Shown piece by piece: positions 20,598 to 29,525 of a DNA stretch of 64,000 bases. Every line of letters starts with the position of its first letter. Within the stretch, counting starts at the first letter, position 1. Source of the DNA: an uncultured Synechococcaceae cyanobacterium (lineage in GTDB: Bacteria; Cyanobacteriota; Cyanobacteriia; PCC-6307; Cyanobiaceae); the NCBI GenBank assembly GCA_902536065.1, contig CACAVZ010000003.1, positions 1 through 64,000 of the forward strand. Direction: 5' to 3'. Both the position numbers and the translations under genes were made by a program. The notes beneath the pieces were generated by a model. It was given only the letters and a program-made list of their open reading frames with translations. It was not told where the DNA came from and did not search any database.

Positions 20598-21808
20598 AAA
20601 GATATTTTTTAAATAACAAAAAAAGAAATTTTTCAACTGCTTCAATTTGGATTAAAGGGGGGAGTGATATGGATAGTACTGGCAAAAAAGGGATAAACAA
20701 GATCCTTTGTTCATTACTTACCAGAGGATGTGAAGGTTTTAACAATTTCACTCTCTCTGAATATATTGAGTCCTATGGAGCAGAATTAAATCAAGAAATA
20801 TTTGAAGATGGTATTTCAATAAGTATTAAATCCCTAAATGAACATTTCAGCAAATTATTCCCCTTATTAGAATTAATAATTAATAAGCCAATCCTCTCGG
20901 AAACTGAATTTAAAAAAGTAAAAAAATCTTCTATTAATCAAATTAAAAAAGATAAAGAGAATCCATTCAATATATGTTTTGAAAAATGGAGAAAAATTGT
21001 TTACTCAAATCATCCTTATGCTTTTAATTCCATAGGCAATGCTAATGATGTCTCAAAGATTACCTATGAAGATGTTTTGAATGAGTTTAAAAATTTAAAA
21101 AATAGAGAAAAGTATTTAATTTCAAATAATCCCGAAATAAATGGAGAAAATTATGGAACACTTGAAAAAAAAATCTTAAAAGAAAAATCCTGGCGTGTAA
21201 AACATAATTTAATTCCTATTCAAAGATTTGATTACATTTATAGTGATTCAAATCAAACAATAATAATGATGGGGGACCAAACTTGCTCGCGAAGAAGTAG
21301 TGAATATTTTTCTCTTAAGGTTTTGGAGTCATATTTATCATACGGAATGAGCGCTGCTTTATTTAAACTTTTTAGAGAAAAATATGGTATCACTTACGAT
21401 TTAGGTGTTTATTATCCTATCAGGAGTGGAAATGCCCCATTTTTAATTTATTTATCCGTATCTAATGATAAAGCACTTTTTGCTTTTGAACTTTTATCAA
21501 CACTATGGAAAAATTTACTTTTAAATCCCTTGACTGATACTGAAATATTTTTAGCAAAAGAAAAACTAAAAGGTTCTTTTTTATTAGCCAACCAATCACT
21601 AGATGAAATTTTACAGAGAAAGATACAGTTAGTTAGTTATGGTATTTCACCAATTTCTGAGATCGATTTAAATTCAAAAATAGAGGAAATTTCTTCGTTA
21701 GATATTTTGAAATTAACTAATAAGTATTTTTCAAAACCGTTTCTGAGTATTTCTGGAAATAAAAAAATATGTTCAGAAATTTCTAACAGGTGGAAGAAAA
21801 ACTTTTAG
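20591..21808 (+). CDS. M16 peptidase-like subunit lacking the zinc motif
   Basis: 405 residues, homologous in layout to the upstream M16 protein, but where HxxEH should stand it reads NKILCSLLTRG, so it cannot bind zinc there. The C-terminal half keeps the substrate-binding Arg/Tyr region (LFREKYGITYDLG). In known bacterial M16B heterodimers one chain carries HxxEH and the other the R/Y pair, which fits this pair. The 7-bp overlap implies translational coupling and equal amounts. The first residues are short because the start lies inside the upstream gene. Confidence 0.9.
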   Translation: MLKRYFLNNKKRNFSTASIWIKGGSDMDSTGKKGINKILCSLLTRGCEGFNNFTLSEYIESYGAELNQEIFEDGISISIKSLNEHFSKLFPLLELIINKPILSETEFKKVKKSSINQIKKDKENPFNICFEKWRKIVYSNHPYAFNSIGNANDVSKITYEDVLNEFKNLKNREKYLISNNPEINGENYGTLEKKILKEKSWRVKHNLIPIQRFDYIYSDSNQTIIMMGDQTCSRRSSEYFSLKVLESYLSYGMSAALFKLFREKYGITYDLGVYYPIRSGNAPFLIYLSVSNDKALFAFELLSTLWKNLLLNPLTDTEIFLAKEKLKGSFLLANQSLDEILQRKIQLVSYGISPISEIDLNSKIEEISSLDILKLTNKYFSKPFLSISGNKKICSEISNRWKKNF

Positions 21809-21809
21809 A

Positions 21810-22019
21810 TTAGTTTTTCTCAATCTTATCAATATCTATTAAAAACGAACCTCTCCTAAACTTTACTTCAACAGTATCTGGAGATTTAATTGAAAGGATT
21901 TCTCCAATTTCATCAATTGCCACTAGATCAGGTGGTCTTAACATCGGCATATTATCTGAAGTCTTCAAGTAAGAGACTGGCGCAATCAACTTGACCTTAT
22001 CGTTGATCTCAAATTTCAT
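21810..22019 (-). CDS. sipA: SipA-like regulatory protein (DUF3148)
   Basis: 69 residues, all beta, SH3-like, with the family core KTSDNMPMLRPPDLV at about 20-34. In Synechococcus, SipA binds the sensor kinase NblS (Hik33/DspA), which controls high-light and stress responses including hli genes. It converges on the M16 gene with 1 bp between the coding ends and is divergent from ftsH. The NdhS family, also a small SH3 protein, was considered but lacks this core. Confidence 0.82.
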   Translation of the reverse strand: MKFEINDKVKLIAPVSYLKTSDNMPMLRPPDLVAIDEIGEILSIKSPDTVEVKFRRGSFLIDIDKIEKN

Positions 22020-22127
22020 TTATAAATTAGTTACATTAAAGAGTAGTATAAGCATAAAGTTAGAGAAAATATCAACGAAATGAACTGATTCAGTCTAGAA
22101 TCCTAAAAATAGAATTTCTACAAATTA

Positions 22128-24041
22128 ATGAATCAAAAATTCAAAACATTAATTTTATGGGCTTTACCTATACTTTTAGTTATAGCGCTTTCGTATCAAT
22201 TTTTATCTTCTAGCAGCGTTGATTCTCTTAAATCAAATGGTACTACTGTTGCCCCAAGAAATTCTGCGGTAGCAAGAGTAAGTTACGGCAGATTTTTAGA
22301 TTACATTAATTCAGGAAGAGTTACATCTGTTGATATTTTTGAGGGAGGTAGAAATGCAGTTATTGAGACAATAGATTCAGACTTAGATAATAAAGTTCAA
22401 AGGTTGCGAGTAGATCTTCCTGGCTTAACACCGGAACTTATTAATATATTAAAAAATGAAGGAATTAGTTTTGATGTACATCCAATTAAAACAGCCCCTC
22501 CTGCATTAGGAGTTTTAGGTAATTTACTTTTCCCAGCTATCTTAATTGGTGGTTTAATTTTGCTTGCTAGAAGATCAAATGGAATGCCTGGAGGACCTGG
22601 GCAAGCAATGCAATTTGGCAAAACAAAAGCAAGATTTGCCATGGAAGCTGAAACGGGAGTAGTTTTTGATGATGTTGCTGGTGTCAATGAAGCTAAACAG
22701 GATTTACAAGAAGTTGTTACTTTCCTTAAAAAACCCGAAAAATTTACTTCAGTAGGGGCAAGGATACCTAAAGGAGTTCTTTTAGTTGGACCTCCTGGTA
22801 CTGGTAAAACTCTTTTAGCAAAAGCAATAGCAGGTGAAGCAGGTGTACCATTTTTCTCATTATCAGGATCTGAATTTGTTGAAATGTTTGTTGGCGTTGG
22901 TGCTAGTAGAGTAAGAGACCTTTTCAAAAGAGCTAAAGAAAATAGCCCTTGTTTAATTTTTATTGATGAAATTGATGCTGTTGGAAGGCAAAGAGGAGCT
23001 GGTATCGGTGGAGGGAATGATGAAAGAGAACAAACTCTCAACCAATTGCTTACCGAAATGGATGGCTTCGAAGGTAATAGCGGAATAATAATAATTGCAG
23101 CCACTAACAGGCCAGATGTCTTAGACTCCGCTTTAATGAGGCCTGGTAGGTTCGACAGGCAGGTAACAGTTGATGCACCTGATATTAAAGGTAGGCTATC
23201 AATATTGGAAGTACACTCAAGGAATAAGAAACTTCAAGAGGACTTAACACTTGAAAGCATTGCAAGGCGAACACCAGGATTTACTGGAGCAGATTTAGCA
23301 AATTTATTAAATGAGGCTGCTATTTTAACTGCTAGAAGGAGAAAGGATTCTATTAGTATTTCAGAAATTGATGACTCTGTAGATAGGATTGTCGCAGGAA
23401 TGGAAGGTTCTCCATTAACAGATGGAAGAAGTAAAAGATTAATTGCTTATCATGAAGTTGGCCATGCACTTATTGGATCACTAGTAAAAGCACATGATCC
23501 TGTTCAGAAGGTTACAGTAATTCCTAGAGGTCAAGCTAAGGGACTAACTTGGTTTACTCCAGACGATGAACAAACGCTCGTTAGTAGAGCTCAGCTTAAG
23601 GCAAGAATAATGGGTGCTTTAGGAGGTAGGGCTGCTGAAGACGTTGTTTTTGGAAAAGGTGAGATTACAACAGGAGCTGGAGGTGATTTCCAACAAGTTG
23701 CTTCTATGGCTCGTCAAATGGTTACTAGATTTGGAATGAGTAATTTAGGTCCGGTAGCTTTAGAAAGCGGTAATCAAGAAGTATTTGTTGGTAGAGATTT
23801 AATGACTAGAAGTGAAGTTTCTGATTCAATTTCTAAACAAATTGATGAAAGTGTAAGAATTATGGTTAAGGAGTGTTATAAAGAAACCTACGATATAGTT
23901 AATAAAAATAGAGAAGCTATGGACAAGATAGTTGACTTATTAATTGAGAAAGAAACATTAGATGGCGAGGAATTTGTAAATATTCTTTCCAAATTCACTA
24001 AAATCCCTAAAAAAGAAAGAACTCCTCAATTATTAAGCTAA
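22128..24041 (+). CDS. ftsH: ATP-dependent zinc metalloprotease FtsH
   Basis: 637 residues. Two membrane helices bracket a lumenal domain (about 8-26 and 127-146). Walker A is GPPGTGKT (221-228), Walker [12 protein letters not shown], the second region of homology is MRPGRFDRQ, and the zinc site is HEVGH (442-446). It resembles the thylakoid FtsH2 type that removes damaged D1 during photosystem II repair. thf1/psb29, needed for FtsH stability in Synechocystis, lies next to it across clpP. Confidence 0.95.
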   Translation: MNQKFKTLILWALPILLVIALSYQFLSSSSVDSLKSNGTTVAPRNSAVARVSYGRFLDYINSGRVTSVDIFEGGRNAVIETIDSDLDNKVQRLRVDLPGLTPELINILKNEGISFDVHPIKTAPPALGVLGNLLFPAILIGGLILLARRSNGMPGGPGQAMQFGKTKARFAMEAETGVVFDDVAGVNEAKQDLQEVVTFLKKPEKFTSVGARIPKGVLLVGPPGTGKTLLAKAIAGEAGVPFFSLSGSEFVEMFVGVGASRVRDLFKRAKENSPCLIFIDEIDAVGRQRGAGIGGGNDEREQTLNQLLTEMDGFEGNSGIIIIAATNRPDVLDSALMRPGRFDRQVTVDAPDIKGRLSILEVHSRNKKLQEDLTLESIARRTPGFTGADLANLLNEAAILTARRRKDSISISEIDDSVDRIVAGMEGSPLTDGRSKRLIAYHEVGHALIGSLVKAHDPVQKVTVIPRGQAKGLTWFTPDDEQTLVSRAQLKARIMGALGGRAAEDVVFGKGEITTGAGGDFQQVASMARQMVTRFGMSNLGPVALESGNQEVFVGRDLMTRSEVSDSISKQIDESVRIMVKECYKETYDIVNKNREAMDKIVDLLIEKETLDGEEFVNILSKFTKIPKKERTPQLLS

Positions 24042-24625
24042 ACTTTAATTGGTTTTTTATCTAAAACGAGATCAATTAATCCATACTCAACTGCTTCTTT
24101 TGGAGACATATAAAAATCTCTATCTGTATCTTCTTTAATAGTCTCATAATCCTTACCAGTTCTTTCTGATAATTCAGTATTAAGACGTTCTTTTAAAAAC
24201 AAAATTTCATCTGCTTGAATTCTTATGTCACTGGCTTGTCCTCTAGCGCCTCCAAGTGGTTGATGAATCATTATTCTTGAATGTCTAAGGCTACTTCTTT
24301 TCCCTTTAGTACCCGCAGCAAGCAAAAATGCACCCATACTAGCGGCCAAACCAACACAAACAGTATGAATGTCGGGCTTAACATGTTGCATCGTGTCAAA
24401 AATACCCAATCCATCATAGACAGACCCGCCTGGTGAATTTATGTACATATAAATATCCTTATCTGGGTCCTCTGCTTCAAGGAATAACAATTGAGCAACG
24501 ATTCTATTAGCAGTTTCACTGGTAACTTGTTCTCCCAAAAAGATTATTCTCTCTCTTAATAGTCGCGAATAAATATCAAAGACTCTTTCACTTCCACCAG
24601 ATTCTTCTAACACTAAAGGGATCAT
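24038..24625 (-). CDS. clpP: ATP-dependent Clp protease proteolytic subunit
   Basis: 195 residues with a complete triad: S96 in [10 protein letters not shown]121 in MIHQPLGG and D170 in [10 protein letters not shown]. The N-terminal [23 protein letters not shown] matches active ClpP rather than the inactive ClpR. It degrades proteins with a Clp ATPase (ClpX or ClpC). Cyanobacteria carry several ClpP paralogues; which one this is cannot be fixed here. It overlaps the convergent ftsH end by 4 bp and is divergent from thf1 with only 35 bp between start codons. Confidence 0.95.
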   Translation of the reverse strand: MIPLVLEESGGSERVFDIYSRLLRERIIFLGEQVTSETANRIVAQLLFLEAEDPDKDIYMYINSPGGSVYDGLGIFDTMQHVKPDIHTVCVGLAASMGAFLLAAGTKGKRSSLRHSRIMIHQPLGGARGQASDIRIQADEILFLKERLNTELSERTGKDYETIKEDTDRDFYMSPKEAVEYGLIDLVLDKKPIKV

Positions 24626-24660
24626 AATAATATTTATCTGTTTATTAGATATTAACGATA

Positions 24661-25308
24661 TTGAGTCAACATACGCTAACCTTATTAAGGTTTACATATA
24701 AAAAATTGAAAGAAAAATTGACTGTTTCAGATAGCAAAAAGTTATTTCACGAAAAATTCCCTTACGTTATTCCTGGTTTATATAAAAGAATAGTTGATGA
24801 AATGCTTGTCGAATTAAATCTTCTAAACCATCAAAATGAATTTACGCAAGATTATCTATTTTGTGTTGGTCTCACCGAAACATTCAAAGAATTAATGAAA
24901 GGATATCAACCTGACAAACACTTAGATCTTCTTTTTGAATCTTTGTGCAGTTCAACAAATTTTGAAGCGAAGGAAATTAATGATATATCACAAAAATCTC
25001 AAAAGGAATTCAAGGATAAAAAATCTAAGGATATTCTGAAATTATTAATAGAAAAAAGCAGTTCTTCACTTTATCCTTCAAGGATTTTGAACTTAGGAAT
25101 ATATATACTAATTTCAAACTCACAAGATATCAAAGAAAAAAAAGAATCAGATACTAATAATATGATCTCTGATATTGTTGAGAAGTTAGGACTATCTACT
25201 AATAAAGCAGAAAAAGATATTGGAATTTATAAAAGTAGTCTCTCAAAAATGGAACAAGCAAAAGAATTAATTGAAGAGTTAAGAATAAAGGACAAGAAAA
25301 AAGATTAG
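24661..25308 (+). CDS. thf1: Photosystem II biogenesis protein Psb29/Thf1
   Basis: 215 residues, helical, with the family signatures [35 protein letters not shown] cut by Asn/Lys-rich changes, then [23 protein letters not shown]. The C-terminus is a long charged coiled helix. Psb29 binds the thylakoid FtsH2/3 complex and is needed for its accumulation. The start is TTG 24661 with no upstream in-frame ATG. Its position beside ftsH fits that partnership. Gene identity is firm; the exact start less so. Confidence 0.9.
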   Translation: MSQHTLTLLRFTYKKLKEKLTVSDSKKLFHEKFPYVIPGLYKRIVDEMLVELNLLNHQNEFTQDYLFCVGLTETFKELMKGYQPDKHLDLLFESLCSSTNFEAKEINDISQKSQKEFKDKKSKDILKLLIEKSSSSLYPSRILNLGIYILISNSQDIKEKKESDTNNMISDIVEKLGLSTNKAEKDIGIYKSSLSKMEQAKELIEELRIKDKKKD

Positions 25309-25319
25309 AAAATTATTAA

Positions 25320-25460
25320 CTATTTATCCAGTCTTTTTTTGTCTTTCCATGAAATATAGGATATATAAATTACTGCGAATGTTATAAATAATAGTAAAGT
25401 AAAAGAAGATATGATCAGAACTTTATTTAAATATACTTCAAAAGCAGAAAATGAATTCAT
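25320..25460 (-). CDS. Small membrane protein coupled to petN, 46 aa
   Basis: 46 residues: a short N-terminal amphipathic piece, one long hydrophobic helix (about 14-37) and a basic tail (KDKKRLDK). The ATG overlaps the petN stop as ATGA, so it is probably translated by coupling from petN. The family is not recognised. Co-expression suggests a thylakoid or cytochrome b6f link, which is inference only. It converges on thf1 with 11 bp between. Confidence 0.6.
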
Positions 25461-25558
25461 ATATCAATTGAACCGTCACCATTTCTTCCCCAAACAACCA
25501 TTGCTATTGAAAAAGTAAAAATCGCAGCTAATGCAGCCCACCCTATTTGAAAGATCAT
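25457..25558 (-). CDS. petN: Cytochrome b6-f complex subunit VIII (PetN)
   Basis: 33 residues with the diagnostic PetN sequence: [20 protein letters not shown] followed by VVWGRNG and a short acidic tail. It is the single-helix subunit needed to assemble cytochrome b6f. Start ATG 25558, stop TGA at 25457-25459, overlapping the start of a second small membrane protein. It is easily missed because of its length. Confidence 0.95.
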
Positions 25559-25615
25559 TGAAATTATTAATTTTATATAAATATAACAGAACTTCAAAAT
25601 TTTTTATTCATTTAT

Positions 25616-25954
25616 ATGCGAAACTTAATTTCTCAGAAACAAAATTATCTTAATAGAATAAATAAAAAATTTAAATTGGGTAGGTTAGTCTTAAATCATA
25701 GTACAAATATAGAAGGTTTAATTCCTATACTCCAAAAGCTAGCACTAAATATAAACATCAAGACAATAACTCCAGCAGCCATTTCAAGAGTCAGGGGGAG
25801 ATCTTCTAAATTGATAATTAGATTATCAGTGAAAACTATCAACGGATATAAAGCAATAGCAAGAAAGGGTAAAACAGCCCAAGAAGTTTTTATTTCAACA
25901 GACTTAAAGAAAGATGAATTAAAGCAAATTATTGATATTTATAATGGAAAGTAA
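25616..25954 (+). CDS. DUF2103 putative metal-binding protein
   Basis: 112 residues with the cyanobacterial DUF2103 core: GRLVLNHSTNIEGLIPILQKLA, then ITPAAISRVRGRSSKLIIRLSV and GYKAIARKGKTAQEVFI. The family is described as metal-binding on weak grounds and is often near petN. It is basic and without membrane segments. Start ATG 25616, divergent from petN by 57 bp. Function unknown. Confidence 0.85.
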   Translation: MRNLISQKQNYLNRINKKFKLGRLVLNHSTNIEGLIPILQKLALNINIKTITPAAISRVRGRSSKLIIRLSVKTINGYKAIARKGKTAQEVFISTDLKKDELKQIIDIYNGK

Positions 25955-25993
25955 TTAAATATAAGAAAATTGATAACAGTCAGGGGAGAAAAA

Positions 25994-26203
25994 ATGAAAT
26001 TGGGATTAAATTTATGTTTGTTTTTATTGGCATTTTTTTCATTCAGTAATAAAGCATTCTCACTTACCGATTACCAAATAAAAAGGTTTTGTTCAAAACA
26101 GAAAAAGGTATCTTCATGTATAAAAAATTTAAAAGAAAAAAAATCTAATCTCCAAAAAGGCAAGCTAATTGAAATACCTGTATTACCATTCAAACGTCAG
26201 TAA
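25994..26203 (+). CDS. Small secreted protein, 69 aa
   Basis: A clear signal peptide (basic start MKLG, hydrophobic LNLCLFLLAFFSFSN, cleavage near AFS) precedes a mature chain of about 46 residues with two cysteines (RFC..SSC) that could form a disulfide. I choose ATG 25994 because GGGGAG stands just upstream at a good distance; an in-frame start at 25970 would add eight polar residues before the signal. Not recognised. Confidence 0.65.
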   Translation: MKLGLNLCLFLLAFFSFSNKAFSLTDYQIKRFCSKQKKVSSCIKNLKEKKSNLQKGKLIEIPVLPFKRQ

Positions 26204-26210
26204 ATTGAAT

Positions 26211-26480
26211 TTAAATTTCAAATTCTGATTCAAAAATATTAAAAGCATTTTTATAGTTTGTGTGAAGTTCTTCTGAATTATCAGAAAATCCTTGTAGTTC
26301 ATAATCTTCTTTTAATTCATCATATAAGTAAACCACTCTGTTGAAAGCGCTCATATATTCTTTTTGTATGTCTTCATCATCGATATCATAGATTTTTGCC
26401 AATACTAATTCGACATTTTTTTTTGATGAATATATTTTCTTTTCAAAATCTTTATTTAATTTTCTTCTTTTTTTTACCAT
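26211..26480 (-). CDS. Hypothetical protein, 89 aa
   Basis: 89 residues, highly charged: a basic N-terminus (MVKKRRKLNKDF) and an acidic helical body (DIDDEDIQKEYMSAFNRVVYLYDELKEDY). No membrane segment. The start codon sits directly beside an inverted repeat (26481-26528) that may be its operator or promoter element. Convergent with the secreted protein by 7 bp. Not recognised. Confidence 0.6.
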   Translation of the reverse strand: MVKKRRKLNKDFEKKIYSSKKNVELVLAKIYDIDDEDIQKEYMSAFNRVVYLYDELKEDYELQGFSDNSEELHTNYKNAFNIFESEFEI

Positions 26481-26528
26481 CTATGAATTTTTATTTTAAA
26501 TACAAATTTACAATACCCAAATTCATAG
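26481..26528. repeat. Inverted repeat upstream of the 89-aa gene
   Basis: CTATGAATTT (26481-26490) is repeated perfectly in inverse as AAATTCATAG (26519-26528), with a 28-bp AT-rich spacer. It begins one base upstream of the start codon of the minus-strand gene. It may be a leader hairpin or paired half-sites for a regulator. Confidence 0.4.
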
Positions 26529-26613
26529 ATAATTTAAATTAAAACTTATAAAATAAAGATATAATTTCCAAATCAAAATAAATCTTCTATATTTTAGAAA
26601 TTTTTTCGATCAT

Positions 26614-27054
26614 ATGTATAAATATGAAACTACCAATTCTAAAAAAATTAGAAGAGAAAATTATGAAACCAATAAAATGAAAGCTTCTGAAAACTCCAAG
26701 AAAAAAAATAATAACAAAGATCTTCCATGGTGGGTAGAATTTTTATTTATTCAAATTGGTTTGCCAGATAAATTTCTCATAAAAATTTTAAACACCAAAA
26801 AGAAAGCTAGAGAATTTATTAAAAATGAAAAAAAATTATTGATAACTTATATTTTTGCAATTGCTACATTGGCATATTTTTATCCAGTTATTAAACATGC
26901 AAAAAATAAATTAGATTGTGAGGCGATGGCCAAAAATTATATTTTTAATAACAAAAACATAGACAAAACTAATAAAAAGGAATTAAGAATGTTATCAACG
27001 AATTTTTGTTATGGTGGGGAAGAAATCTATGAAATTGAAAACTTAAAAAATTAA
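26614..27054 (+). CDS. Hypothetical single-pass membrane protein, 146 aa
   Basis: A basic, Asn/Lys-rich first half, then one hydrophobic helix (LLITYIFAIATLAYFYPVI, about 74-92) followed by HAKNKLDCEAMAKNY and a C-terminal segment with a second cysteine. The helix plus the following Pro-Val-Ile-Lys-x-Ala-Lys-Cys pattern resembles the protein at 57962-58219 (PIVKEAKYKNQC), so the two may be distant paralogues. A start at ATG 26677 would remove the least conserved part. Function unknown. Confidence 0.6.
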   Translation: MYKYETTNSKKIRRENYETNKMKASENSKKKNNNKDLPWWVEFLFIQIGLPDKFLIKILNTKKKAREFIKNEKKLLITYIFAIATLAYFYPVIKHAKNKLDCEAMAKNYIFNNKNIDKTNKKELRMLSTNFCYGGEEIYEIENLKN

Positions 27055-27130
27055 TTAATTATTATCTATTAAATACACTCAGAATATTATAATAAGCTTT
27101 CATATCTAATTAGATTAAAGTTTAAATACT

Positions 27131-27307
27131 ATGACTGATATAAAACAAAAGAAAGAAAACGTAAAGCTGCATTTAAAAGAATTGAGGCAAAACTTAAAAA
27201 AAATGCATTTATCAGTTACTGAAGAAATGATACTACCTCAGCCAGATCAAATAAAAACCTTGATGAATAAAATGGATCTATTATTAAAATTAATAGAATC
27301 AAAATAA
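27131..27307 (+). CDS. Hypothetical small protein, 58 aa
   Basis: 58 residues starting MTDIKQKKENVK, entirely helical and charged with an amphipathic Leu-rich end (IKTLMNKMDLLLKLIESK). No cysteine, no membrane segment. Start ATG 27131, stop 27305-27307. It lies 39 bp upstream of a lipoprotein gene on the same strand. Not recognised. Confidence 0.5.
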   Translation: MTDIKQKKENVKLHLKELRQNLKKMHLSVTEEMILPQPDQIKTLMNKMDLLLKLIESK

Positions 27308-27346
27308 ACTATACTTTAAATAAATAGGAATCATAAAAGATTAAAA

Positions 27347-27697
27347 ATGAAAAGAATAAAAAAATTCTCAAAAATACTTCTAATCTCTATTTTATTAAGT
27401 TCATGTAGTGCATCGATTAATAAAGAATCTCCAATAATAAATTCTGATGAAAATATTGATGAGAATAATAAATCAGAAAAGAAAAGAATGGAAATAAGGT
27501 TTTCCTGTGGAGAGGATGGTATCTCAGAATATTTAGAAGATGGTTGGATTATCTTAAAAGAAGAATCCCAAGAAAAAATTTGCACTTGGAAATCTTCACC
27601 TGCCACAAAAGATTGTGATATGGAAAAAGACAAAGGATGTAAGATAACAAAGCCAGATAAAATTGGTGAAGAGAAAATTTATTTATTAGAAAAATAA
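27347..27697 (+). CDS. Putative lipoprotein, 116 aa
   Basis: A basic start (MKRIKKFSK), a hydrophobic stretch and a lipobox LLSSC with Cys20 predict a lipidated, exported protein. The mature part is acidic (SDENIDENNKSEKKRME) and then has five cysteines (FSCGEDG, KICTW, DCDMEKDKGC), which suggests disulfides in the periplasm. No family recognised. Confidence 0.65.
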   Translation: MKRIKKFSKILLISILLSSCSASINKESPIINSDENIDENNKSEKKRMEIRFSCGEDGISEYLEDGWIILKEESQEKICTWKSSPATKDCDMEKDKGCKITKPDKIGEEKIYLLEK

Positions 27698-27706
27698 TTT
27701 TATATT

Positions 27707-27835
27707 ATGACTAGAAAATCAGATTATTTAATTGATTTAATTTTTAAGAAACTAAAAAATTATAAAACTAAAGAAATATTTTTGGAAAAAGAGAATTTGA
27801 GGAAATTTATCCTATCACTTTTAAAAGAAAACTGA
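27707..27835 (+). CDS. Hypothetical small protein, 42 aa
   Basis: 42 residues (MTRKSDYLIDLIFKKLKNYK...), basic and helical, starting 9 bp after the lipoprotein stop, so probably in the same transcript. No membrane helix. Not recognised; coding status rests on the clean frame and position. Confidence 0.4.
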   Translation: MTRKSDYLIDLIFKKLKNYKTKEIFLEKENLRKFILSLLKEN

Positions 27836-27892
27836 ATTCAAAGGTAAATACAACAGAAATTGTTATAATTAAAGGATATAGTGGATATAGTT

Positions 27893-27985
27893 ATGTATAA
27901 TTTCTCTTCATTAACTATTATTCTTATAATCACTTTTATTGTAAGTCTATATTTTTTATTTAAAGTTACTTCGAATGTAAAATAG
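27893..27985 (+). CDS. Single-helix membrane microprotein, 30 aa
   Basis: 30 residues, nearly all one hydrophobic helix (LTIILIITFIVSLYFLF) with a short polar tail (KVTSNVK). Start ATG 27893. Size and composition resemble the many single-helix microproteins of picocyanobacterial thylakoids, but no known subunit matches. Confidence 0.4.
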   Translation: MYNFSSLTIILIITFIVSLYFLFKVTSNVK

Positions 27986-28008
27986 CTAAAAGATTTACTA
28001 AAGCAATT

Positions 28009-28191
28009 TTAGATAATTGGATCATCTCTAAGTAGCAGGATAGTTTGTTTATTCAAATCATTGTTGAACCATTCTTTATATTCATCTAAAACACACTTTT
28101 TATCCTCATTATTTAGTCTATCAATTCTATTCTTTGCGTTATCCAAAGCTACCTTAATACAAAATTCATAATCTTTAGATTTTTCTGGCAT
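28009..28191 (-). CDS. Hypothetical protein, 60 aa
   Basis: 60 residues, helical, with two cysteines (YEFCIKVAL, KKCVLDEY) and an acidic end (LLLRDDPII). No membrane segment. Start ATG 28191. Convergent with the 30-aa membrane protein gene. Not recognised. Confidence 0.5.
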   Translation of the reverse strand: MPEKSKDYEFCIKVALDNAKNRIDRLNNEDKKCVLDEYKEWFNNDLNKQTILLLRDDPII

Positions 28192-28331
28192 TAGTTTTTT
28201 TTTAATTTTAATAAAAATAATTACCTATTCTGTATTTTAAATAACAATAATAAACCTTCATTTAATAAGAGTATCAAGCAATACGGAACAATATTTTCTA
28301 TATTTGTAATAATATAATTTTTATTAGACTT

Positions 28332-28526
28332 ATGCCATACGAAGCAGGTAGTAAAGAATGTAGACATTTAATAGAGGCTAAGGAAAGTCTTCTCTCTGCG
28401 ATGGGAGCTTTAAGTAATATAAATTCAACTGATTTAATTCAAGTACAAATTAAAGAAATTTATAATAAATTGGAACTGATGCATGATAATCGCAAGAAAA
28501 TAGAATCAACAACTAATTATTTATAA
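28332..28526 (+). CDS. Hypothetical protein, 64 aa
   Basis: 64 residues: MPYEAGSKECRHLIEAKESL followed by a helical body with a conserved-looking LMHDNRKKIE end. Soluble. Convergent with the 68-aa gene (13 bp between stops). Not recognised. Confidence 0.55.
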   Translation: MPYEAGSKECRHLIEAKESLLSAMGALSNINSTDLIQVQIKEIYNKLELMHDNRKKIESTTNYL

Positions 28527-28539
28527 CGTATAAAATAAA

Positions 28540-28746
28540 TTAGAATTTTCCAAATTCACTTTTTACCTTCCTTACTCTTTTATCTGACAATAAATCAAGT
28601 AGAGCATCTAATTGTGCATGCACCTCCTTTGCTTCATTAAGATCTGGCAACAAATCCTCTTTTAAAAGCATTTGATGCATCTCTCTAAGTTCTAACCTTA
28701 TATATCTAAGGTGTGAACTAACTTCTTCTCTCTTAGTTGCACTCAT
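28540..28746 (-). CDS. Hypothetical helical protein, 68 aa
   Basis: 68 residues forming two predicted helices (SSHLRYIRLELREMHQMLLK and EAKEVHAQLDALLDLLSDKR). Codon use is regular and the chain less Asn-rich than its neighbours, which favours a real conserved gene. No domain recognised. Confidence 0.6.
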   Translation of the reverse strand: MSATKREEVSSHLRYIRLELREMHQMLLKEDLLPDLNEAKEVHAQLDALLDLLSDKRVRKVKSEFGKF

Positions 28747-28882
28747 ATTAACTTTTCGCTTGTAATATTATACATTATTGAGTTTTTATAATTCCTCAAT
28801 ACTTCTCAAGTAATTGGAACTATTTTAAAGATTTTAATCTTATCACCTTTTATTAAAGTTAAGATGTAGTAGCATATATTTC

Positions 28883-29059
28883 ATGAAAAACAAAAAGAAT
28901 TCTAAAAAAAATCAAAATCAGTTAAATAAAAAAAATCAAGAATTAGGTCAAACAAAAAATTCTGCTAAATTAGTTCTTTTTATTTTTGGTATAGGTCCAA
29001 TAATAGGCATAACGATTTTTTTATATAGCAAAGGATTTTTTAATTCTCCAAATTTGTAA
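28883..29059 (+). CDS. Small tail-anchored-like membrane protein, 58 aa
   Basis: 58 residues: a polar Lys/Asn/Gln-rich N-terminus of about 28 residues, then a hydrophobic helix (LVLFIFGIGPIIGITIFLY) and a short tail. Start ATG 28883. The layout suggests one membrane pass with a cytoplasmic or stromal basic arm. Not recognised. Confidence 0.5.
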   Translation: MKNKKNSKKNQNQLNKKNQELGQTKNSAKLVLFIFGIGPIIGITIFLYSKGFFNSPNL

Positions 29060-29099
29060 TTCTACAGAATTGAGAATTAAACTTAAAAAAAAGAGAAAA

Positions 29100-29306
29100 T
29101 TATAAATCAAATTTCTTTAATGAAAATATCCTAAATTCAGCCATTTTTCTTGCATTTTCTGGATTTGAGAGTAAAAAAGGGTGGTCAGATAAATGTTGAA
29201 AGACTTTATCTATCTTTAAAAGCAAATTATCACAATCAATATTTTCCCATTCCTCATCAAAAGACATTGCAAAGCTATCAGCATTGTCATAAAGTTTATT
29301 TTGCAT
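29100..29306 (-). CDS. Hypothetical protein, 68 aa
   Basis: 68 residues, acidic N-terminal half (FAMSFDEEWENIDCDNLLLK) and a helical C-terminal half (HLSDHPFLLSNPENARKMAE). Soluble, one cysteine. Start ATG 29306. Not recognised. Confidence 0.5.
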   Translation of the reverse strand: MQNKLYDNADSFAMSFDEEWENIDCDNLLLKIDKVFQHLSDHPFLLSNPENARKMAEFRIFSLKKFDL

Positions 29307-29525
29307 AGTGATTTCAATAAGTTAGAAGGATTTTGAAATTTTACTTAATCTATAAAGAATGATTATAGGGAAATATATAAAACCATCCTAATCACAAATT
29401 AAGAATAACTTTTTGAAAGTTAGCTGTAATTATACCTTCTTCTAATACTTAAATATACATTTAACAATATCCTCAAAATCCTATATTTGACAGAAGTGTT
29501 ACAATATTGGCATATATAGAATTTC

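Noticed and set aside
22397-23104. 235-codon open frame antisense to ftsH
   Set aside because: It lies wholly inside the conserved ftsH frame, is Pro/Ser/Ile-rich as expected of a mirrored coding frame, and shows no motif.
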